Shown: positions 1 to 10,100 of the stretch, one piece after another
How the letters are laid out: each line of letters begins with the position of its first letter
Numbering within the stretch: position 1 is the first letter of the stretch
NCBI RefSeq assembly: GCF_000003605.2
Contig: NW_003137833.1
Location: 89,397-102,496, forward strand
Origin: Saccoglossus kowalevskii
Taxonomy: Eukaryota > Hemichordata > Enteropneusta > Harrimaniidae
DNA: 13,100 nt
Direction: 5' to 3'
The notes under the pieces: generated by a model
Told to the model about the DNA's origin: nothing
The model's database searches: none
What the model saw: only the letters and a program-made list of their open reading frames with translations
Made by a program: the position numbers and the translations under genes

Positions 1-344
1 CAGCAAATAAAATGAGCGAAAAAAAGGTAAATTTTATAACAACAACAGTTTCACTTCGTATACAGCAAATTGTGTTGTATCAGAACGACGATTGCATCGT
101 GTGATTTGAATTTATCACGATTTTCCTTCCAGTCAATATGAAACTCGTCACCTTGCCGATTGTAATGTACTTCGCAAAGTTTTTGGTGCCCAATACTCGC
201 AACACTAAACTAATTAAACAAGATATCTTTTTAAAATGTCATTTTACTCTTGATCATATTATTTTATTCGCTTTGAATTTCAAATCGATTACATATCGAA
301 CTTCTGTACATGTTTTTGTCTACTGCCCTTCTGCGTGCAAATAA
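1..344. other. AT-rich stretch, probably intron or 5' flank
   Basis: No coding exon can be supported here. A short frame from 138 begins MKLVTLPIVMYFAKF after a pyrimidine stretch ending ccttccag, which is superficially like a signal-peptide exon. No good phase-1 donor follows to join it to the exon at 976, so it is not called. Confidence 0.4.
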
Positions 345-354
345 TGAGGTCATA

Positions 355-545
355 CTCATGTCACAATAAGTTGAAGCTGATGCCATGTTGATGCCATGAG
401 ATTGCGAAGCTGAGGCCACGATGATGCCACAAAATAGCGAGGCGAACACAGCTTCAATTTTCAATGACGCGAAGCTGATGCCACAATGATGCGATGCTGA
501 GGCGACAATGAAGTCATGCGTAGGCGACAATGATGCCACAAAAGC
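355..545. repeat. Degenerate short tandem repeat, gaagctgatgccaca-like
   Basis: Blocks resembling gaagctgatgccaca and gatgccacaatga recur with many substitutions across about 190 bases. The minus-strand open frame here (264-548) is low-complexity translation of this repeat. It directly precedes the 102-bp array. Confidence 0.6.
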
Positions 546-569
546 CAAAGCTTCCGCGAGAACTGTACT

Positions 570-975
570 GTAGAATATATAATTGATACAGTAAATGGAA
601 ACTGTTCAATAAAACCAATATGGAAGTATTAGGGCAAGGTTTCTATAGTTTCACTATGTTTGTTTACAGGTATAGAATATACGATTGATACAGAAAATGG
701 AAACTGTACAATAAAGCCAATATGGAAGTATTAGGGCAAGGTTTCTATAGTTTCACTATGTTTGTTTACAGGTATAGAATATACGATTGATACAGTAAAT
801 GGAAACTGTACAATAAAGCCAATATGGAAGTATTAGGGCAAGGTTTCTATAGTTTCACTATGTTTGTTTACAGGTATAGAATATACGATTGATACAGTAA
901 ATGGAAACTGTACAATAAAGCCAATATGGAAGTATTAGGGCAAGGTTTCTATAGTTTCACTATGTTTGTTTACAG
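570..975 (+). repeat. 102-bp tandem array copying acceptor plus first third of exon 976-1148
   Basis: Four units start at 570, 670, 772 and 874. Each holds the first 62 bases of the exon that begins at 976, then an intronic segment ending in tgtttgtttacag. The first unit is diverged and about two bases shorter. The other three are nearly identical to one another and to the true exon edge. In each unit the exon frame meets TAG right after the conserved KPIWKY codons (for example 732-734), so the units cannot replace the true exon. The array is a segmental tandem duplication spanning an intron-exon boundary. Confidence 0.93.
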
Positions 976-1148
976 GTATAGAATATACGATTGATACAGT
1001 AAATGGAAACTGTACAATAAAGCCAATATGGAAGTATAGTGATGATGCTCGTCTTGACGACCCTGGAAACCCAGACAGTAATATAACCATGCGTGATGTC
1101 ACAAATTTTGTGTATGCAAATGACGTAAATTGGACGTATGAAGGAAAG
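976..1148 (+). CDS. Exon 1 of visible gene: start of LolA-like ectodomain
   Basis: The acceptor is tgtttgtttacag ending at 975 and the donor is AAG|GTACTT at 1149. The exon enters in phase 1 (two bases complete a split codon) and leaves in phase 0. It encodes 57 full codons containing YTIDTVNGNCT, NITMRDVTNF and DVNWTYEGK, with three N-glycosylation sequons (NCT, NIT, NWT) and one cysteine. This copy is chosen over four near-identical upstream copies of its first 62 bases because only here does the reading frame continue to a donor and into exon 2. The donor is weaker than others in this gene. Confidence 0.85.
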
Positions 1149-4100
1149 GTACTTTGACTGATTTACCTAGATTCAACCCTTTTAGTTGCCGTCATTTCTG
1201 TCTGCCAAAATTTTGCTATTTTTTAAGTATTTTTGTATAATTTTCTTTTTCATAATTTTTTATCTAATCTGCATAATTTCCTTTTGGCATGCTCTTGAGT
1301 TAATTACAGAAGTTTTTCTAGGGTCAAAATAAGTTGTATTTTAATGACTCAGTGCAGTTAACATGATTTTTGGTTGATATGTACTTCTATCAGAGATACG
1401 CGTCTATTACTGTAATTAGTAAATATAGAGTTTCACTCAGTCTTAGCTCGGGAGTTGAGTTTTGCCAAGACTTAGCTAGGGAGTTGAGTTTTGCCAAGAC
1501 TTAGCTAGGGAGTTGAGTTTTTGCCAAGACTTAGCTTGGAGTTGAGTTTTGCCAAGACTTAGCTTGGAGTTGAGTTTTGCCAAGACTTAGCTTGGAGTTA
1601 AGTTTTGCCAAGACTTAGCTTGGAGTTAAGTTTTGCCAAGACTTAGCTTGGAGTTAAGTTTTGCTCAGTCTTAGCTTGGGAGTTGAATTTTGCTCAGTCT
1701 TAGTTTGGGAGTTGAGTTTTGCTCAGTCTTAGCTTGGGAGTTGAGTTTTGCCAAGACTTAGCTAGGGAGTTGAGTTTTGCCAAGACTTAGCTAGGGAGTT
1801 GAGTTTTGCTCAGTCTTAGCTTGGGAGTTGAGTTTTGCTCAGTCTTCGCTTGGGAGTTGAATTTTGCCCAGTCTTAGTTTGGGAGTTGAGTTTTGCTCAG
1901 TCTTCGCTTGGGAGTTGAATTTTGCTCAGTCTTAGCTTGGGAGTTGAGTTTTGCCAAGACTTAGCTAGGGAGTTGAGTTTTGCCAAGACTTAGCTTGGGA
2001 GTTGAGTTTTGCCAAGACTTAGCTTGGAGTTAAGTTTTGCCAAGACTTAGCTAGGGAGTTGAGTTTTGCTCAGTCTTAGCTAGGGAGTTGAGTTTTGCTC
2101 AGACTTAGCTAGGCAGTTGAGTTTTGCTCAGTCTTAGTTTGGGAGTTGAGTTTTGCTCAGTCTTAGCTAGGGAGTTGAGTTTTGCTCAGTCTTAGCTAGG
2201 GAGTTGAGTTTTGCTCAGTCTTAGCTAGGGAGTTGAGTTTCACCCAGACTTAGCTTGGGAGTTGAGTTTAGCCCAGACGTACGTCAGGAGTTGAGTTTCA
2301 CCCAGACTTAGCTAGGGAGTTGAGTTTAGCCCAGACTTTATAGCTAGGTAGTTGAGTTTTGCCAAGACTTAGCTCGGGAGTTGAGTTTCACCCAGACTTA
2401 GCTTGGGAGTTGAGTTTAGCCCAGACTTAGCTAGGGAGTTGAGTTTTGCCAAGACTTAGCTCGGGAGTTGATTTTTGCTCAGACTTACGTCAGGAGTTGA
2501 GTTTCACCCAGACTTAGCTAGGGAGTTGAGTTTAGCCCAGACGTACGTCAGGAGTTGAGTTTCACCCAGACTTAGCTAGGGAGTTGAGTTTAGCCCAGAC
2601 TTTATAGCTAGGTAGTTGAGTTTTGCCAAGACTTAGCTCGGGAGTTGTGGTTTGCCCAGATTAGCTTGGAAGTTTAGTTTCGCTCAGTGTAAGCTCAAGA
2701 GTTGAGTTTCACTCAGTCTTAGCGTATTGATCTAGTCATCACTCATAACTTTTCAGACTGTTATACGTGATATTGATACCCATGCCTGGATTGCAACCCG
2801 AAATGACTGGCCAAACTATGCTGTACATGTAGGGTACGAAGTCAATTCAACCTGGGAGTACTTCTTTGCTGATGTAAGTCGAACACTTATTATTAATACT
2901 GAAGCAAATTTGCATAATTTGAGGTTGTGATTTTTTAAGCAAATTTGCATAATTTGAGGACGTAATTTGAATACTTCAAACCAAATTCACATAATTTTTG
3001 CGAGAGTCTTCCACCTGCTCATGCATATTAATCTAAAACTGCAAAGGTTCATGGGTAGATTCTTATATGTAAACAATGACATGATATGGCTGCCTGTCGC
3101 TTACACACTTGATAATTTTCTCACTTTAATGCATGTCAAATATGAACTAGTTGGGTATTTTGAGGTCAAAGGTCACTTGACTTGCACTGAGACGACATTT
3201 TTTTTTTTTTTTTTTTTTTTTTTATCTCTCATTAAGTTATTATTACAAGCAGGGAAAATAACTAAAAATAATGTTATTGTGAAATACCACTAAGTATGCA
3301 TGCACAAAATGAATAAAGAAGTATGCTGGACTGTTGTAACATACAGCAAAATGGGCATCTGGGACTTATAGCCTGGGAGAAAAATATTACCACTACTGAA
3401 TCATAACTCACATACATAGTGAAACTATAGAAACCTTGCCCTAATACTTCCCTATTGGCTTTATTGTACAGTTTCCATTTACTGTATTAAATGATGTGAT
3501 GTGTTTGTCCTGCCGTGATGTGTTTGTCCTGCCGTGATGTGTTTGTCCTGCCGTGATGTGTTTGTCCTGCCGTGATGTTTGTCCTGCCGTGATGTGTTTG
3601 TCCTGCCGTGATGTGTTTGTCCTGCCGCGATGTGTTCGTCCTGCCGTGATGTGTTTGTCCTGCCGTGATGTGTTTGTCGTGCCATGCCATGTTTGTCCTG
3701 CCATGCCATGCTCGTCCTGCTGCGCTGTGTCGTGTTCGTTCTGCCGCTGCGTGTTCGTCCTGCCATGTCGTGTTCGTCTTGTAGTGCCATGTTCGTCCCA
3801 CCATACCCTGTTCAATATGAGACTCATAGTGACGTATACAATGTGTGAAAATATATTGTTTGTTTACATAAAATTAAACAAGCAGCCTCTCGGCTGAGAT
3901 AGCTCCGCTGTTAGCAATGCACATTTCAATTAAAGAACAAAAGATATCATTAGAAAATGAACAATATGCATAGTATCAATGCAATGGGACTTGCTGTTTT
4001 CAACAAGAATTCAAAAATATAATTTTTAACCATAAATTATTGTGGTTTTTAACAAGAAGAAAATATCACTTTTTACCAAAAATGACAAAAATATTCACCA

Positions 4101-7100
4101 AAGTTAGAGAATTGAAGATATCATTACAAAATGAACAAATCTGAGAGAGATACACATGTAGTACCTATATATGTAATATCAAAGCAATTGGACTTGCGGT
4201 TTTTAACAAGAAGTCGAAAATATCACTTTTTACCAAAAATTACAAAAATATTCACCAATTGAAGATATGATCATGAAATGAACAAATCTGAGAGAGGTCT
4301 ACCCAAGGTACATATACACCAAGTATCAAAGCATTCAGGCTTGTAGTTTTCAAGAAGTCGAAAAAGTAAAACATTGACACGAACGACGGACACCGGACGA
4401 TGGATGACGACGGACGACACTGGACGACGACGGACAATCACTCATATGATAAAAAAGCACTGCATGATGACCACCGTCTATTCATATCAGGGTCTGACAT
4501 TAGTAGAAAGTGATTCATTTGATATATTTGCCTTACAGACTAACTGGACCATGGACGGATCCAAAGCAGGTACTGAGAGAGAAAGTCCAATAAGGTTGAG
4601 GGTCCAGGCAACATGGAAGGTAAGAACTGTTTAAAGGGAAAAGCTTACACTCCCTGGGATTGACCCATTGAATCATGGGACATCAAATTACAGTTGAGAG
4701 TTCAGGCAACATGGATGTTAAGCATGTTTGGAATGGGAAGCTGAAAGTCTCTGGGATTGCCCCATGGAATTTTGGGACATCACATTACAGTTGAGAGTTC
4801 AGTAAACATGGAGGGTAAGCATGTTTGGAATGGTAAGCTGACAGTCTCTGGGATTGCCCCATGGAATTATGGGACATCACATTACAATCGAGGAACCAAG
4901 CGATGGAACTAAGAAGCCTCACATAACAATTGAGGGTCCAATAATAATATTCACACTGTTTTTTTTTATTTTATAATTCGGGAACTCCCATGATAGTACA
5001 TTGTCCTCCTTTTGGCCTAATTCCACAATCGAAACTGGAATGTTATTTGTAACTAGAGTTATATAGTTAGGATCATCTAATAGGCTATTGTTGAACTTCC
5101 AATAGAAGTTGCCTAATTTATAACGTTCATCGCCAATGGTAACTATAATGGCCGAATGGTCTGAATGTACACAAGGAATTATATCGGCAGTCTTCACTGC
5201 TAGCTGGGTTGAACTACTAATAAGAAAATAGTCAATACGACTTTGAATTAAGTGTGGTCTCAGGTGTCTCCATGTGAAACATTTGGTGTTTGGATTTCGT
5301 AGACGCCTAATGTCAACTAAATCAAATTTTGTACATAAATCTTAAGTTTTTCGCGAGTTTCGCCAGGGTGAAGGGTTTCCCCCCATTCTATCTAAATGTA
5401 TATTCATTGTAAAAAATTATTTCCCTATCTGATTCAATGGAGATAGTCAAGAAGTGTAATGATAGATTCTAGAAAGAGAGTGTGCTCTGCCTCGTTATTG
5501 GGTGCATATGAGTTTATAAGTAGGTATGGTTTGTCGAAAATATCAATAGAGATTATAATAACTCTACCCGTGGCATCACATGTTACGGAATTGATTTTAT
5601 AGTCGATGTTTCGAATAATAATGGCTGTTCCTCTACTTAACGAGCTCCCATGGGAGAATATGAAGTGACCATCCATTTCCCTGCTCAACACTGTTTCATC
5701 CCTCTCCAAAGTATGGGTCTCCTGTAGAAAAATAATATTAGAGTTAGTATTTTTTAACCAATTGAACATACCCAATCTTTTCTGATGATTACCCAGGCTT
5801 CACACATTGAGTGATACAAGGACGTATACATCTATATATATAACATTTTCAGTTTCCGTGGTGCAGTCATTCTATTACCTTTCATTTTCATTACTGGGGC
5901 AAAGTAAAAGAAAAGAAAAGAGAAGGCACCAACCAAAATCAAACAAAGAAAAATGACAAGGATAATGGGAGCAAGCTGCTAACTACAATGGTAGCAACTA
6001 ACAAAAAAACAAAACAGAACAAGCAAAAAACAAAAAGACAAGATAGAGATGGCATTTTAAGCTTTAGAGAAAAAACATCATCTATTTACATAACAAATAA
6101 CGGATTTTTTTTTTTTCGCTTACAAAAATCAGGGCAGATACATAGATTGTTTACTACTATACTCCTCTATATTCATACTGTTTGTTTCAGGTGAAAAACA
6201 CCTTCACAAAGTCAGTCCCTGGGATTGACCCATGGAATCATCACATCACATCACATCAAATTTGTTTAATTTGCTATGACTTTGTTATAAAATTATCCAC
6301 ACCAAACCTAGTATTTAGCTCATTAAATAGACCATTTTCTGTCCTGTGAGATACCAGGTTAAGCGTGAAATCGAACATAAATACAGGTCAAACATAGGTC
6401 CTAGATTTGTAGTAATGTCAGAACATTGCATGGGTTTCCACAATTTCCACATACACATTCAATGATGATCAGTTTTGATAAGGGGGTGTCCCAACACCAT
6501 GCTCCTTGTACTTTCTGTTTTATCCCAAAGTTTATTCATTTATTACCATTTGGCGCAATGTTGTGTTATAGTTGAAGTGTTCCGTAATAAATCATTGCCT
6601 TCTCTGATAAACATAATTTTTGTTGTTTCAGCAGCTCAGATTCTGTATACTGCCTTGTCATTATTATCATTATCTCTTTCACTGCGAGATCCCGCGTTAC
6701 GCATGAGATCATATGTAAAAAATGGTCATAGCATCGTAGTGGCAGCAAACATCGCGTGGGATTCGACAAACGCGAAAGTATTTTGGCAGATATTTCCATG
6801 ATTAATAATGTGCTGTACACATTTGATGATAGGCAATTTTGATGACGTAAAGGTATTCAAACGCAGTATTCCCCTGTCAATGAGCAGCCTTTCGATGTGA
6901 GCTACGAAATAAAGAAATTCAAGTTCAAAATCAAATCGTTCATTTTTTGCATCAGACGTTCAGTGTGCACCTTTCATGCAACTCGCGAGATCTCGCATTT
7001 GAACGAAAAATCACCTATTATAATATTATATATTTCCTGTTTCAGATTAATGACACAATCAAAGAGACTGACTGGGTGTACAATTTTTTTAACTTTCAAA

Positions 7101-10100
7101 AAGTAACCAAACCGCTGCTAAACACATTCGATGTTAGAGGATGTTATAAACCAAAGGAAAAGAAAACGTTGGCTTTCCTGTTTGATGGACAAGGTAAGGC
7201 TCCAATATCTTCAGAATTTAAATTCAAATAACCGCTCTACTGTGAGCAAACTTATAATTACATACACCATTGGTAGGTTGCTATAGCAACACATAATCAT
7301 ATTTTAATTAAACCTTTGATCATCGTTCAATAAAATTTTGCAAATTTCTGTATCTCATGTAACTGAGTAACATTTTGAGAATTGAAGAGTTATATTATCA
7401 TGGAAACCATAAATGCAAAATTTCGACTATTTTGGAAAATTTTTTCAGAGATCCCATTTTTTTTCCATTTTTTGCATATTAACCAATAACATAACATAAA
7501 AGTATGAAATGCTAGCGTGCCTTTGTGTTATCATTTACATCATACAACACCTTGATCTTCACTGAAGACACACAATTTTAGAAAAAAAGTATTTTGATAA
7601 TTTACAGTGGATACTTGTTGATTTCAGATTTGTATAATCTGTATGTAATCAACAACACAAACCAGTTCTATGCAGATCTACGAAATGGTATTGCACACAT
7701 GGCTGGGATCTCACCCCTTAGAGTGGTGGATGTCTTTGTAAGTAAAATATCCCATAATATGCATTTGAAAGCACTATACTTTAACTTTTGACACCAAATC
7801 ACGCTTTGACCTTTCACTTGATATACTGTAAAATACTTTATTTTAGGTGGAATTAATTTTCGCTGAAAAAACTTTTTAGGTGTGTTGTATGGCATTTATT
7901 TTCACTGATTTTTAGCGAGTTCAATGTAAATGATAGGAAAAATGGTATATTTATTTTATTTTATTTTAACTGAATCATTCCTTCAGCAAAAATAGCGAAA
8001 ATTAATTCCAAGCAAAAATAGAGTATTCCACAGTATGTCTCACAATTCAAACAAGTACTACTAACGGTACATGTGACTACACATACATGTATACTCCTTA
8101 GTTGACTATGCACATACTGCTTATTGTTATTGACTTAAGGACAATAATTACTCTTATTGTTATTGGGTCAATGTAGATTATGTGTTAGTGAAAAGACGTG
8201 TAAGCGATAATAATATTATCCCCTCATGGTTCAGCTTGCGAAAAAAGTGTTCTTCTTTCTAAGTCACATGGTAAAATAAACAGCAGTTGTCTATTGCTCC
8301 CAAAAAATACTGTTTTAATTAACACACAGTTGGTAAAATGTACAGAACTAGTAAGAAAACATTACCAACAATTTCCTTGTAGTTGGACAATACTTTTATA
8401 ATTCTCAGCATAGATTATGGTTCAATTCTTGAATTTTTATTTTTTTAGCAACAATAATACTGACTTAACCACTAGTTTTATATACACCTTTAACTTTCCA
8501 GTCCATGAAAAATATGAATTTCGTCTTTCAACTTTTCCCCTTTAGGTCGATACTGTAGAAGATCAGTTGAAGGCGTGGTTCACATTGTTAGACTATCCAA
8601 ACATCGTTGGTGATGTCACTCATGTCAAACCGCAATTGAATCTAACAACTGCTTATACAAAGTTGAAATCAGCGATTGATAATGGTCAAATGATCATAAC
8701 CATCCACTGCAAAAACGATGTAAGTAAAACACTATGACAGGTTTTTTTTCTAGAAAAAAACTGCAAGAGGGAGCATTGCAATTTAGCGGCACCACCATGT
8801 GGTGGAGATTGAGTTCTCTCTACCAGGGTGTGGAGTTTTTGATAATTCTTAAAAATGGAGCATTCTATGGCTTCCCCCGGGTCAAAATTACTATAAGACA
8901 GGTCACAGTTGAAGACTGTGGCCACATGTGATCCCTGGTCATTCAGAATTTTATGGTTGCCAGAGGATCTGCTTCCCAGGGTAAGGGGGCACATGGCCAT
9001 GGTATGAGGGCGCTGCCCCCCTGTTCCTTTGTTTAAAAAAATCCCTGCTATAAGTACACTATATATTCTACTTGTAAGTACACTTAACCAATCAATATCA
9101 TGTCGTGACGCCAGTCCCTTAGATCGATGGCATTATGGGTAATACTGGTTCACCCATTACACTCAGAAACAGACAATTAATAGACCATTTTCCGTACACT
9201 GTGAGAATCACGCGTTATGCGTGAAATCGAACGTAAAAACAGGACAAACAAAGGTCATAGCGTCGTAGTCGCGTCAAACATCGCGTGGGATTCGACAAAC
9301 GCGAAAGTATTTCGGGGACATTTCCATGCTTAATAATGTGCTGTCCACATTTGATGATAGGCAATTTCGATTAAGTGAGGGTATTCGGAAGCAATATTCC
9401 TCTGTCTAAGATCGGCCGGTCAATGTAAGCTGCGAAATAAAGAAATTCTAGTTCAAAATCAAATCGTTCGATTTTTGCGGCAGACGTTCGACGCGTGTCT
9501 TTCATGCTTCTCGCGAGATCTCGCAATTGTTCGGAAAATCACCTGTTTGTATTTGTTTGTTTTTTATGACAGAAAGCCTTTTTGCAAGTAAAGACAGAAA
9601 CACTGGTAGAGGATGCTAACAACCCTAGACCACCTGAACCTACACCTAGTGAAAGCAAATCAGGATATTCTGGTGGTAAGTCCATGTTCTCAGGAGTTGA
9701 ACATCCAGACATTTTCATCACCTAGCAACCACAAATGGTTACACATCTCAGAAAACTGTACTCCGTACTAGTTGTTGAGACTCTCCTAAACAGTATGACA
9801 AGATCACCCCTACATTTGCGACAAATTTGGCTGTTTAGGATTGTCTCATGATTGATTTTGTGCTGTTTTCCCGACTTTCGCTGTTTTCACCAGCTCGTCG
9901 ACCGACTTTCCACAGCAGCTTTCTTAGAGATCATAGAAATACTTCATACAGTGGTGTGCATCTTGAAATTTCAAAATTTGGCAGATAAGAGTTAACGATT
10001 ACGATATTTTAGTGATTTGAAAATGTTGCTGCCGAGTTTACATGTAAAGTGACCTGCACACAAGAACCAAACCAAATTTGACCAAATTTTTATTTTATTT

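Noticed and set aside
138-344. Hydrophobic MKLVTLPIVMYFAKFL start after an acceptor-like site, possible signal-peptide exon
   Set aside because: No convincing phase-1 donor follows, and the rest of the frame shows no family resemblance.
264-548. 94-residue minus-strand frame rich in Ala and Ser
   Set aside because: It is low-complexity translation of the degenerate gatgccaca repeat.
3441-3897. Several overlapping open frames of 103-128 residues on both strands with repeated R-T-N-T-S-R-Q-D motifs
   Set aside because: They are translations of the 19-bp minisatellite in different frames, without splice or family evidence.
5988-6194. 68-residue plus-strand frame, Lys/Gln rich
   Set aside because: It comes from A-rich sequence beside the LINE remnant and has no splice or domain support.
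6475-6820. Overlapping frames of 108 (+) and 84 (-) residues
   Set aside because: They run partly through the MITE copy, have no recognisable domain, and are not needed between exons 3 and 4, whose phases already match.
8686-9000. 104-residue minus-strand frame
   Set aside because: It overlaps the end of exon 6 on the other strand and a probable dispersed repeat, and I recognise no family. Kept only as a repeat-like block.
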